This document shows, piece after piece, positions 1 through 6,701 of a DNA stretch of 14,042 nucleotides. The position numbers and the translations under genes were made by a program. The stretch's first letter is position 1. Each line of letters starts with the position of its first letter. The DNA lies in the NCBI GenBank assembly GCA_030624945.1, contig JAUXJB010000016.1, positions 1-14,042 of the forward strand. Direction: 5' to 3'. The notes beneath the pieces are model-generated. The model searched no databases. It saw only the letters and a program-made list of their open reading frames with translations, and was not told where the DNA came from. Source of the DNA: Deltaproteobacteria bacterium. Lineage in GTDB: Bacteria; Myxococcota_A; UBA9160; SZUA-336.

Positions 1-535
1 CGATCTCGACCTCCGGAGTGGAGCGCAAACGCAGGGCCTCGGTCAGATCCTTCCAGCGCCAGATCTCGGAGCCCGAAACGCTCGTGATCCGGTCCCCGGG
101 CAAGAGGCCCGCAAGCTCCGCCGGGGTGCCGGGGCGGACGGCTCCCACGCTCGAGGTCAGGGTCGGGATGCCCGCCATGAGCAGGGCGGCGACCATGAAC
201 ACGGGCAGAACCACGTTCATCGCGGGTCCTGCCAGGGCGATCGCTATGCGCTGCCACGGGGGCTTGTAGTTGAAGGCGCGAGCCCGATCCGACTCTGGCA
301 GCTCCTCGCCCGGGACCTCGCCCAGCATCTTCACGTATCCACCGAGCGGCAGGGCGGCGATCACGTACTCGGTCTCTCCAACGCGTCGCCGCAGCAGCGC
401 CGGCCCGAAACCGAGCGAGAAGCGCTCGACCCGCACGTCGAAGAGCTTTGCCACCACGAAATGACCGAGCTCGTGCACGAACACCAGCACACCCAGCAGG
501 ATCACGATGGGCAGGATCGCGTCGCCCAAGCTCAT
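1..535 (-). CDS. rseP: RseP-type site-2 intramembrane zinc protease, N-terminal part
   Basis: This gene runs off the left edge, so only the first 178 codons are visible. The product is a membrane metalloprotease of the RseP/S2P (M50) family, which cuts anti-sigma factors and remnant signal peptides within the inner membrane. Visible features are a first hydrophobic segment (about residues 5-20) running into the zinc site HELGH at residues 21-25, then SLGFGP, the GGYVKM loop, a second membrane segment containing AGPAMN (about 102-107), and the start of a PDZ domain (GAVRPGTPAELAGLLPGDRI). The ATG overlaps the dxr stop as ATGA, so the two are probably translationally coupled. RseP usually ends this operon or is followed by bamA; what follows here is outside the window. 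The family call is firm; its substrate in this organism cannot be read from the sequence. Confidence 0.95.
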   Translation of the reverse strand, partial: MSLGDAILPIVILLGVLVFVHELGHFVVAKLFDVRVERFSLGFGPALLRRRVGETEYVIAALPLGGYVKMLGEVPGEELPESDRARAFNYKPPWQRIAIALAGPAMNVVLPVFMVAALLMAGIPTLTSSVGAVRPGTPAELAGLLPGDRITSVSGSEIWRWKDLTEALRLRSTPEVEI

Positions 536-1692
536 ACCGAGGGCTCCCCGACGATCCGGCCGGCGCGTTCGCGGGCTCGGCGATCGGCCTCTCGGATCTC
601 GTCCAGCATCAGGCCCGGGAGCACGGTGTGCTCCTCCAGTACCGTTTCGGATGTGGCGGCGATCGCCGTGAACGGAATGCGGCCCGCCAGGAACGCAGCG
701 ACCGCGACCTCGTTGGCCGCGTTGAGCACGGCCGGCGCCGTGCCTCCCGTGCGCAGCGCCTCGCGGGCCAGGCCGAGCGCCGGAAAGCGCTCCAGATCCG
801 GTGCCTCGAAGCGGAGCTGACCGATCCCCACGAGGTCGAGCGCCGGCAGGTCGGGCAACGGGAGGCGCTCCGGCATGCCCAGAGTGTAGGCGATGGGGAT
901 TCGCATGTCGGGAATTCCCATTTGCGCCAGCCAGCTTCCGTCCCGGTATTCGACGAACGAGTGAATGATGCTCTCGGGGTGTATGACGACGTCGATGTCA
1001 TCGGGATCCAGATCGAAGAGCCAGCGCGCCTCGATGATCTCGAAGCCCTTGTTCAACAGGGTCGCCGAGTCCACGCTGATCTTGGAGCCCATCTCCCAGG
1101 TCGGGTGGGCGAGCGCCTGCTCGGGCGTGGCGGCCTCCATCTGCTGGAGCGTGGCCTCGCGGAAGGGTCCCCCCGAAGCGGTCAACACGACCCGTCGCAG
1201 GGCCTCGCGCGGGTGCCCGGCGAGACACTGCTGGATCGCCACGTGTTCGGAATCGAGTGGCACGATGCCCGCACCCGCGCGCTTGGCTTCCTGGAGCACG
1301 AGCTGCCCGGCGGTCACGAGAACCTCCTTGTTCGCGAGCGCCACCTGGGAGCCGCTACGAAGCGCAGCGAGGACAGGCTCCAGACCGAGGCGACCCACCA
1401 GCGCCCCGATCACGAGGTCACTCGGCTCGGAGGCCACCTCGATCAGGCCCTCCGAGCCGTGGACGACGCGGATGGAGGGGTCCGCCAGGGCCTCGCGCAG
1501 GCGCGCCGCATCCTCGCGCGAGTGGACAGAGACCAGGCGCGGGCGAAACTGCTTGGCCTGCTCCAGCAAGAGCTCCACGTTGCTACCGGCGGCCAGCGCC
1601 GAGACCTCGAGTCGATCCCGGAACCGCCCGATGACCTCCAGGGTCTGTGTCCCGATCGATCCGGTCGAACCGAGGATGCAGACGGCCTTCAC
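532..1692 (-). CDS. dxr: 1-deoxy-D-xylulose 5-phosphate reductoisomerase
   Basis: Dxr (IspC) rearranges and reduces DXP to MEP with NADPH, the first committed step of the MEP isoprenoid pathway, in the cytoplasm. At 386 aa it is close to the usual ~390-400. The NADPH loop GSTGSIG is at residues 8-14 and ANKEVLV at 120-126. Metal ligands appear as D147 and E149 in DSEH, with E218 in NKGFEIIEA; TASGGPFR (171-178) and KISVDSAT (204-211) are intact. One small oddity is SEHVAIQQ, where SEHSA or SEHNA is more common. The GTG start at 1692 overlaps the uppS stop (GTGA), and its own stop overlaps the rseP start (ATGA), so it is coupled on both sides. It follows uppS directly, where many genomes have cdsA. 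Identification is very secure. Confidence 0.97.
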   Translation of the reverse strand: MKAVCILGSTGSIGTQTLEVIGRFRDRLEVSALAAGSNVELLLEQAKQFRPRLVSVHSREDAARLREALADPSIRVVHGSEGLIEVASEPSDLVIGALVGRLGLEPVLAALRSGSQVALANKEVLVTAGQLVLQEAKRAGAGIVPLDSEHVAIQQCLAGHPREALRRVVLTASGGPFREATLQQMEAATPEQALAHPTWEMGSKISVDSATLLNKGFEIIEARWLFDLDPDDIDVVIHPESIIHSFVEYRDGSWLAQMGIPDMRIPIAYTLGMPERLPLPDLPALDLVGIGQLRFEAPDLERFPALGLAREALRTGGTAPAVLNAANEVAVAAFLAGRIPFTAIAATSETVLEEHTVLPGLMLDEIREADRRARERAGRIVGEPSV

Positions 1693-2429
1693 GAGCCCTT
1701 CCGAACTTGCGCGCCCGTCCGTCCGAAGCGCCGCTCGCGCTGCTGGTAGGCGTGTATGGCATCGACCAGATCTCGCTTCGTAAAGTCGGGCCAGAGTGCG
1801 TCGGTGATCCAGAGCTCCGTATAGGCGAGCTGCCAGAGCATGAAGTTCGAGATCCGGTGCTCCACCCCGGTCCGAATCAGCAGGTCCGGATCCGGCAGAT
1901 CGGGGGCATAGAGATGCTCGCGGATATCCTTCTCCTCGATCGCTTCGGGATCGAGCCGACCGCTCTCGACCTCCCTGGCGATGCCGCGCATCGCGTCGAC
2001 GAGCTCGCTGCGACCGCTATAGGAGAGTGCGAAGATCAGGAGCATCTCGTCGTTACCGGCGGTGCGCTTCTCGAGGCCCCGGATTGCGCGCTGGAGCTTT
2101 GGGCTCAGCATGTCCAGTCGACCGATGGTTTGCACCCGGACCCCGTTCTTTTCCAGCTCGTCCGTCTCGTGTCGTATGTAGCGGCTGAGCAGGCCCATGA
2201 TCGCGTCGATCTCGTCCTGGGGGCGATCCCAGTTCTCCATCGAGAAGGCGTAGATCGTCAGCTGCTTGATGCCCAGCTCGTGCGCGGCCCGGACGATTTC
2301 GCGCACGACCTCGGTCCCGCGGCTGTGTCCCTCGTTGCGCGCGAGACCTCGGCTCTCCGCCCAGCGGCCGTTGCCATCCGGGATGATCGCCACGTGGCGC
2401 GGAATGCTAGCGGGTTCGAGCCTGCCCAT
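1689..2429 (-). CDS. uppS: Undecaprenyl diphosphate synthase (cis-prenyltransferase)
   Basis: The enzyme adds isopentenyl units in cis to farnesyl diphosphate to make the C55 carrier used for peptidoglycan and other surface polymers. It is 246 aa, a normal length. The P-loop-like HVAIIPDGNGRWA motif is near the N-terminus, with the essential Asp at D18. YAFSMENWDRP is intact, and the C-terminal diphosphate-binding segment reads RTGVEHRISNF (186-196). Two departures from the usual consensus are visible: IIPDGNG instead of IIMDGNG, and RTGVE where RTGGE is the near-universal form. Key Arg and Glu residues remain, so it is probably active. The ATG lies 6 nt after the frr stop with GAGG just upstream; the 3' end overlaps dxr by 4 nt. 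It supplies the lipid carrier from isoprenoids whose synthesis begins with Dxr next door. Confidence 0.96.
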   Translation of the reverse strand: MGRLEPASIPRHVAIIPDGNGRWAESRGLARNEGHSRGTEVVREIVRAAHELGIKQLTIYAFSMENWDRPQDEIDAIMGLLSRYIRHETDELEKNGVRVQTIGRLDMLSPKLQRAIRGLEKRTAGNDEMLLIFALSYSGRSELVDAMRGIAREVESGRLDPEAIEEKDIREHLYAPDLPDPDLLIRTGVEHRISNFMLWQLAYTELWITDALWPDFTKRDLVDAIHAYQQRERRFGRTGAQVRKGS

Positions 2430-2435
2430 CGCCTC

Positions 2436-3005
2436 TCAGATCCTGAGGATCTCCTCCTCCTTGGACGTGGCCGCCTCGTCAATCTTCGACGTGTACTCGT
2501 CGGTGAGATCCTGGATTTTCTTCTGGCCGCTGCGCGACTCGTCCTTGGTCAGATCCCCGTCCTTCTCGAGATCCTTCAGCATCGAGACCCCGTCGCGCCG
2601 CGCGCCGCGGACTCCGATCTTGTGATCCTCCGCCATCTTCTTGACCTGCTTCACCAGCTCGCGCCTTCGCTCTTCCGTGAGCTCCGGGATGGGGATGCGG
2701 AGAAGCTTGCCGTCGTTCACCGGGGTGAGTCCCAGGTCGCTCTTCAGTATTGCCTTCTCGATCTCCGGAATCACGCCCTGGTCGAAGGGCTGCACGGTCA
2801 GCAGACGCGCCTCGGGGGCGTTGATCGTCGCGAGCTTCTGCAGCGGCGTGGGAGCGTCGTAGTAGTTGACCGTCACGCCCTCCAGCAGCACCGGGTTCGC
2901 CCGTCCCGTGCGGATTCTCGTCAGCTCGTGCAGGAGGCTGTGCAACGACTTCTCCATCGCCGCCTTGCCTTCGTCCAGGACCAGCCCAAGATCCTCCTCG
3001 GCCAT
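2436..3005 (-). CDS. frr: Ribosome recycling factor
   Basis: RRF works with EF-G to split the post-termination ribosome so that it can be reused. The 189-aa product is slightly longer than the usual 185. The family hallmarks are present: the N-terminal helix ending in RIRTGRANPVLLEGVTVNYY, the hinge region TPLQKLATI, and the charged three-helix-bundle segment IPIPELTEERRRELVKQVKK. The C-terminus carries a few extra acidic residues (TSKEEEILRI). The ATG start is supported by AGGAGG at 3013-3018, 7 nt upstream. It sits 15 nt after pyrH and 6 nt before uppS, which is its classical position in this operon. Confidence 0.97.
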   Translation of the reverse strand: MAEEDLGLVLDEGKAAMEKSLHSLLHELTRIRTGRANPVLLEGVTVNYYDAPTPLQKLATINAPEARLLTVQPFDQGVIPEIEKAILKSDLGLTPVNDGKLLRIPIPELTEERRRELVKQVKKMAEDHKIGVRGARRDGVSMLKDLEKDGDLTKDESRSGQKKIQDLTDEYTSKIDEAATSKEEEILRI

Positions 3006-3020
3006 GCCGCTTCCTCCTCG

Positions 3021-3734
3021 TCAGGCTCCTACGGTGGTCCCGATCGACTCACCCTGAACCACCCTAAGGATATTCCCTGGGGTCTCCATATTGAAGATCA
3101 CGATGGGCAGCTTGTTGTCCTGGCAGAGGGAGATGGCAGTACCGTCCATAACTCCCAGATTCCGGTGCAAAAACTCGCGGTAGGTCACCTGGTCGTACTT
3201 CTTGGCGCTCGGAAACTTCTCGGGATCGGAGTCGTAGACTCCATCGACACGGGTTCCCTTGAGCAGCACCTCGGCTCCGACCTCCATCGCTCGGAGAGCG
3301 GCACCTGTATCGGTGGTAAAGAACGGGTTTCCGGTACCGGCCGCGAAGATGACGATCCGGCCCTTCTCCAGATGGCGCACGGCGCGCCGACGAATGTGGG
3401 GCTCGGCAACCTCCTTGATCTCCAGCGCGGAGAGCACGCGCGTCGTGGCTCCACACTTCTCGAGCGCGTCCTGGAGCGCGAGGGCGTTCATCACGCTCGC
3501 GAGCATCCCCATGTAGTCGGCCGCCGCGCGGTCGAGGCCCTCGGATGCGGCCGCGATGCCGCGAATGATGTTCCCACCACCACACACGACCCCGAGCTCC
3601 ACCCCGGCTTCGGAAACCTCGAAGAGCCGATCGGCCGTCTGGCGGATGTGGGTCGTGTCGATCCCGAACCCCTCCTCTCCGGCCATGCTCTGCCCGGAGA
3701 TCTTGAGGAGGACGCGCTTGTAGACGGGCTTCAT
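3021..3734 (-). CDS. pyrH: UMP kinase (uridylate kinase)
   Basis: PyrH phosphorylates UMP to UDP, the bacteria-specific step feeding RNA, DNA and UDP-sugar synthesis; it belongs to the amino-acid-kinase fold and is normally hexameric. The 237-aa length is typical. Visible motifs are KISGQS (11-16; the family more often has E at position 15), the glycine-rich [10 protein letters not shown] (50-59), the UMP-binding [16 protein letters not shown], and DGVYDSDP near the ATP site. The ATG overlaps the tsf stop (ATGA), which fixes the start and implies translational coupling. A longer frame continues upstream, but it lies inside tsf and is not part of the protein. frr follows after 15 nt. Confidence 0.97.
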   Translation of the reverse strand: MKPVYKRVLLKISGQSMAGEEGFGIDTTHIRQTADRLFEVSEAGVELGVVCGGGNIIRGIAAASEGLDRAAADYMGMLASVMNALALQDALEKCGATTRVLSALEIKEVAEPHIRRRAVRHLEKGRIVIFAAGTGNPFFTTDTGAALRAMEVGAEVLLKGTRVDGVYDSDPEKFPSAKKYDQVTYREFLHRNLGVMDGTAISLCQDNKLPIVIFNMETPGNILRVVQGESIGTTVGA

Positions 3735-4570
3735 CCTTCGATCTCTTCTCCCAGTTGCAGGCGCCGGAAGCCCGTGACGCGGGCGCCGGCATGCTCGGCG
3801 GCGGCGCCCACGGTGCTGTCCGGGTCCATCACGAGCTGCTGCTCGAGCAGGACGACCTCCTTGAAGAACCTGCTCATTCGACCCTCGACCATCTTTGCGA
3901 CGATCTGCGCGGGCTTGCCCTCCTGCTCGGCCTGTCGGGTGAGCACTCCTCGCTCGCTCTCTACGACATCCGGCGGCAGGTCGTCGCGCGAGAGGCTGGA
4001 CGGACCTGCCGCCGCGACGTGCATGCAGACGTTGTGGGCGAGCGTCTTGACCGCGTCCGCCGAGAGATCGTCCGCTTCCACTCGCACCAGCGTTCCGATC
4101 TTCCCCCCCGCGTGCACGTAGCTCCACACCGCCGCGTTCTCGGGCGCCTCGATCCGGTCCATGCGTCGGAGCTGAATGTTCTCTCCCATCTTCGCCATCG
4201 CGTCCGTCAGCTCCGCCTCCACCGCGCTGTGCAGCTCGTCGATGCTCGCGGGAGCCTGGTCCCGGGCGACCTCCGCGCAGTGCTGACACAGCTTGCCGTA
4301 CTCGTCCGTCTTGGCCACGAAGTCGGTCTCGCAGTTCAGCTCGACGAGGGCGGCGACTCTGGAATCGGGTGAGACGCTGGCGGCGATCCTTCCCTCGCTC
4401 GTGGCTCGCCCGACGCGCTTGCTGGCCTTCACGATCCCGCGTTCGCGCAACAGCTGCCCTGCCCGATCGCTATCTCCCTCCGTCTCGACCAAGGCCCGCT
4501 TGCACTCCATCATGCCCGCGCCGGTCTTGTCGCGCAGGGCCTTTACCTGGGCCGCTCCGATATTGGCCAA
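3731..4570 (-). CDS. tsf: Translation elongation factor Ts
   Basis: EF-Ts is the nucleotide-exchange factor that releases GDP from EF-Tu. The 279-aa product has the N-terminal UBA-like domain ([19 protein letters not shown]), the exchange-core motif ETDFVAK (81-87), and the dimerisation and C-terminal modules ([13 protein letters not shown]). The start is TTG, unusual for such an abundant protein, but no better start exists in frame at the family's conserved N-terminus, and a strong AGGAGG at 4576-4581 lies 5 nt upstream. It is 26 nt downstream of rpsB, the standard arrangement, and its stop overlaps the pyrH start. Confidence 0.97.
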   Translation of the reverse strand: MANIGAAQVKALRDKTGAGMMECKRALVETEGDSDRAGQLLRERGIVKASKRVGRATSEGRIAASVSPDSRVAALVELNCETDFVAKTDEYGKLCQHCAEVARDQAPASIDELHSAVEAELTDAMAKMGENIQLRRMDRIEAPENAAVWSYVHAGGKIGTLVRVEADDLSADAVKTLAHNVCMHVAAAGPSSLSRDDLPPDVVESERGVLTRQAEQEGKPAQIVAKMVEGRMSRFFKEVVLLEQQLVMDPDSTVGAAAEHAGARVTGFRRLQLGEEIEG

Positions 4571-4575
4571 GCCTC

Positions 4576-4581
4576 CCTCCT
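4576..4581 (-). promoter_or_regulatory. Strong Shine-Dalgarno for tsf
   Basis: AGGAGG sits 5 nt before the TTG that opens tsf, and GAG/GAGG elements extend it on both sides. This purine-rich run decides the start, because TTG alone would be doubtful. A strong site may compensate for the weak start codon in a gene that must be highly expressed. Confidence 0.85.
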
Positions 4582-4596
4582 CTTGCTCTGCGATCG

Positions 4597-5640
4597 CTAG
4601 GCGCCGGGTCCCTCGGGTTCGCTCTTCACTTCTGGAGCCGGTTTCTCCTCCACGACAGCCGCGGACTCGGGTTCGCTCTTCACTTCCGGAGCCGGTTTCT
4701 CCTCCACGACAGCCGCGGACTCGGGGACGCTCTGCGGCGCTTCAGCCGTATCCTCCGCGAGCTCCTTCCTGCGTTCCTCCGCCATGCGCTCCATCCGCGC
4801 GGGCCTGCGAGCAGGTTGCGTGATCTCGACGACGCGCTTGCCGTGCTTCGGCGGCTCGGCCCCCTTGACCGCTTCCGGCTTGCCCTTGTCCTCCTCGAGA
4901 ATGCGCTGGTTGAACAGCTCTGCACCCTCCAGGCAAGCCTGGGAGAGCTTCTCGCAGTACAGGCGGATCGCCCGTAACGCGTCGTCGTTGCCCGGGACCG
5001 TGAAGTCGATGCCGTCCGGATCACAGTTCGAGTCGACGACCGCGAGGATCGGAATCTGCAGCCGCTGCGCCTCCTTCACCGCGATGAACTCGCGCTTGAT
5101 GTCGATGACGAAGACGGCGTCCGGCAACCGCTCCATCTCCACCATGCCCTCGAAGGCCTTGTGCAGCTTCAAGTGCTCGCGCGTGACCCGGGAGCGCTCC
5201 TTCTTGCTGAGACCCTCCCCTTTCTCCTCGTCCGAGAGCATCTCCGTCAATTCCTTGTAGCGGAGGATGCCCTTTTGAATCGTCTTGAAGTTCGTCAGCA
5301 TCCCGCCGAGCCAGCGTCTGTGCACGTAGGGCATGCCGCAACGCCGTGCCTCCTCCGCGATGATGTCCTGTGCTTGGCGCTTGGTGCCAACGAAGAGGAG
5401 CGAGCCACCGTCGGCGACCAGCTCCTTCGCAAACGCGCAGGCCTCGCGAAAGCGCGGCAAGGTGTGCTGGAGGTCTATGATGTGAACGCCGTTGCGTTCC
5501 CCGTAGAGGAACGGCTTCATGTGTGGATGCCAACGGCGGGTCTGGTGACCGAAGTGAATGCCCGCCTCGAGCAGCTCTCTCATCGAGATTTCCGAGCTGC
5601 GCGGGGCCTCGGGCTCCGGCGTGGGATCGGGCGCAGACAT
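4597..5640 (-). CDS. rpsB: 30S ribosomal protein S2 with long acidic C-terminal tail
   Basis: S2 binds the 30S subunit between head and body, and S1 docks on it. The 347 aa are about 100 more than E. coli S2 (241). The core starts at MRELLEAGIHFGHQTRRW (20-37) and contains FVGTKRQAQ, RWLGGMLTNF (109-118), PDAVFVID and the C-terminal core segment VDSNCDPDGIDFTVPGNDDA. Upstream of the core is a proline/acid-rich extension of about 19 residues. From about residue 250 a charged, low-complexity tail rich in Glu, Ala, Pro and Lys continues to the end and includes two 18-residue repeats (306-323, 324-341). The ATG at 5640 has AAGGA 6 nt upstream; the ATG at 5583 (core start) has no comparable site. 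It heads the operon and probably uses a leader of about 140 nt. Confidence 0.96.
   Translation of the reverse strand: MSAPDPTPEPEAPRSSEISMRELLEAGIHFGHQTRRWHPHMKPFLYGERNGVHIIDLQHTLPRFREACAFAKELVADGGSLLFVGTKRQAQDIIAEEARRCGMPYVHRRWLGGMLTNFKTIQKGILRYKELTEMLSDEEKGEGLSKKERSRVTREHLKLHKAFEGMVEMERLPDAVFVIDIKREFIAVKEAQRLQIPILAVVDSNCDPDGIDFTVPGNDDALRAIRLYCEKLSQACLEGAELFNQRILEEDKGKPEAVKGAEPPKHGKRVVEITQPARRPARMERMAEERRKELAEDTAEAPQSVPESAAVVEEKPAPEVKSEPESAAVVEEKPAPEVKSEPEGPGA
4612..4725. repeat. 54-bp tandem repeat inside the rpsB tail
   Basis: Two 54-bp units (4612-4665 and 4666-4719) are followed by 6 matching bases of a third. I find one difference between the units (T at 4633, C at 4687), and it is synonymous. 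The unit is a multiple of three and adds one extra PESAAVVEEKPAPEVKSE block to S2. The near identity points to a recent duplication or ongoing homogenisation by slippage. Confidence 0.95.
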
Positions 5641-5706
5641 CGAGTGTCCTTTTCTTGGCTTTGGCCGCCGCGAGCGCGACGCTGGATTTTGGCCTCCGCC
5701 CCTCGC

Positions 5707-5730
5707 AACGCGCAGCCCAGCCGACGCGTT
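5707..5730 (-). promoter_or_regulatory. Hairpin in the rpsB leader
   Basis: A perfect 6-bp inverted repeat, AACGCG/CGCGTT, flanks a 12-nt loop, 67-90 nt before the rpsB start codon. If the candidate promoter upstream is right, the hairpin lies in the middle of a leader of about 140 nt. rpsB leaders in other bacteria are known to mediate S2 autoregulation; whether this one does is a guess. GC-rich DNA makes short palindromes common, so confidence is low. Confidence 0.3.
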
Positions 5731-5787
5731 CCGCCGCTCGACCGCCTGGGGCAACCCGGAGCGGACGGGACGTGTGAAGTGGTCCGG

Positions 5788-5816
5788 GGTATAGCAGAGC
5801 CCCCCTCGGCAAGCAA
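5788..5816 (-). promoter_or_regulatory. Candidate promoter of the rpsB operon
   Basis: On the minus strand TTGCTT (5811-5816) and TATACC (5788-5793) are separated by 17 bp, and TG one base before the -10 hexamer gives an extended -10. The predicted start near 5781 leaves a 5' leader of about 140 nt before rpsB. Its spacer ends in a run of six G, a layout also found at secA. It lies in the only sizeable gap (5641-5876), between the histidine phosphatase gene and rpsB. Confidence 0.5.
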
Positions 5817-5826
5817 GCCTAAGCGC

Positions 5827-5848
5827 CCGGATTCAAAGTCGATTCCGG
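5827..5848 (-). terminator. Possible hairpin after the histidine phosphatase gene
   Basis: CCGGAAT and AATCCGG flank an 8-nt loop about 30 nt after the stop codon of the upstream gene. The stem has five pairs, one A-A mismatch and one closing pair. There is no T-rich tract after it, so it is not a textbook intrinsic terminator. It sits just before the candidate rpsB promoter, where a transcription boundary would be expected. Confidence 0.25.
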
Positions 5849-5876
5849 CGCCGATTCGGTCCACAGCCCGCGCCGC

Positions 5877-6560
5877 CTAGCCGTCCCCGATCCCGTCGAG
5901 GTGCTGGCGCGCGTTGAAGGAATCGAGGGCCCAGATGTGCCCGCTGGCGACGGGAATGGTGTGCACGCGACTGATCCCGGCCCAGCCGCTCGAGAAGCGC
6001 AGCGACGCCCACGGCACGGGGTCGATACCCAGCAGGTGGGACAGGATGACCGCGTTGGTTCCCTCGTGCGCCACGATCAGGACGCGCTCCGCGACGTGCG
6101 GCACGCGCCAGATCCGGTGGCCGGAGCTCTGGTGGACCTGCATCCCGTGCGACGCGGTCAGCAGGTCTTCGACGCCGCTGCTGACCCGCTCGTAGAAGTG
6201 CCGGAACGACTCGCCACCCGGCATGCCGTTCCAGTGAAGCTCCAGGTCGCGGGCGCGTGCCAACCCGAAGAATTCCTCGACCTCCTCGACGGTCTTGCCC
6301 TCCATCTTGGGGAGGTGGAGCTCTTCGAGCCACGTGACCTGACGCGGCTCCATGCCGAGCGTTTCTGCGATCGGCTCCGCCGTCTCGACCACCCGCCGCA
6401 GGGGGCTCGTGTAGAAGTGGTCGAATTGCTCCTTGGCGAGCACCTCCGCCGCGCGCCGCGCCTGCTCCCGGCCGAGCGGCGTCAGCGCGGGATGGTCGAC
6501 GGCCCGGCCATCGGGCTCCCAGTCAGGCTGAGCGTGGCGTACCAGTACGACCTCGGTCAC
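5877..6560 (-). CDS. Histidine phosphatase (phosphoglycerate mutase-like) family protein
   Basis: A 227-aa cytoplasmic-looking protein with the histidine-phosphatase fold. The N-terminal motif LVRHAQP carries the phospho-accepting H9 with R8; the second phosphate-pocket Arg is in TSPLRR (R55), the acid/base Glu is probably in WLEELHL (E79/E80), and the second catalytic His is H165 in VAHEGTN. GGESFRHFYERV in the middle is typical of the GpmB/CobC-like branch. Substrate cannot be told from sequence: sugar phosphates, nucleotides or phosphoproteins are all possible. I chose GTG at 6560 because GGAG lies 8 nt upstream and the family motif follows at once; TTG at 6623 or GTG at 6569 are alternatives. 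It stands between argJ and the rpsB operon with gaps on both sides and has no obvious functional partner. Confidence 0.88.
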   Translation of the reverse strand: MTEVVLVRHAQPDWEPDGRAVDHPALTPLGREQARRAAEVLAKEQFDHFYTSPLRRVVETAEPIAETLGMEPRQVTWLEELHLPKMEGKTVEEVEEFFGLARARDLELHWNGMPGGESFRHFYERVSSGVEDLLTASHGMQVHQSSGHRIWRVPHVAERVLIVAHEGTNAVILSHLLGIDPVPWASLRFSSGWAGISRVHTIPVASGHIWALDSFNARQHLDGIGDG

Positions 6561-6600
6561 CTCGACCACTCCGACGGGGTCATCCCGGGCTGCGCAGGGT

Positions 6601-6636
6601 AGGCGATCGGCTGTCGGGCTCAAGTGAGGCGATCGG
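6601..6636 (-). promoter_or_regulatory. 10-bp direct repeat with weak promoter-like boxes
   Basis: AGGCGATCGG (plus-strand reading) occurs at 6601-6610 and 6627-6636. On the minus strand a TTGAGC box (6618-6623) lies between the copies, and TACCCT (6596-6601) follows after 16 bp, touching the second copy. The arrangement resembles tandem operator sites around a promoter for the histidine phosphatase gene. The boxes are weak, and CGATCG is common in this window, so chance is a real alternative. Confidence 0.25.
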
Positions 6637-6663
6637 GCAGCGAGCCAGCAGTGAACTTTCGTT

Positions 6664-6687
6664 ACGGGTTCCGGGACCCGTTCCCGG
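6664..6687 (-). terminator. Overlapping hairpins after argJ
   Basis: Two mutually exclusive 6-bp stems overlap here: ACGGGT/ACCCGT (6664-6681, 6-nt loop) and CCGGGA/TCCCGG (6671-6687, 5-nt loop). They begin about 15 nt after the argJ stop. No T tract follows on the minus strand, so this is at most a Rho-assisted or RNA-protecting 3' structure rather than a standard terminator. Confidence 0.3.
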
Positions 6688-6701
6688 TCGCTCCATACGG
6701 T

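Noticed and set aside
1647..4121. 824-codon open frame on the plus strand
   Set aside because: It lies antisense to uppS, frr, pyrH and most of tsf, all of which show full family motifs. Such long antisense frames are expected in GC-rich coding DNA, and its translation shows no recognisable domain.
5641..5754. Upstream extension of rpsB by 38 codons
   Set aside because: The extension is Arg-rich and unlike S2, while the ATG at 5640 has a good ribosome-binding site.
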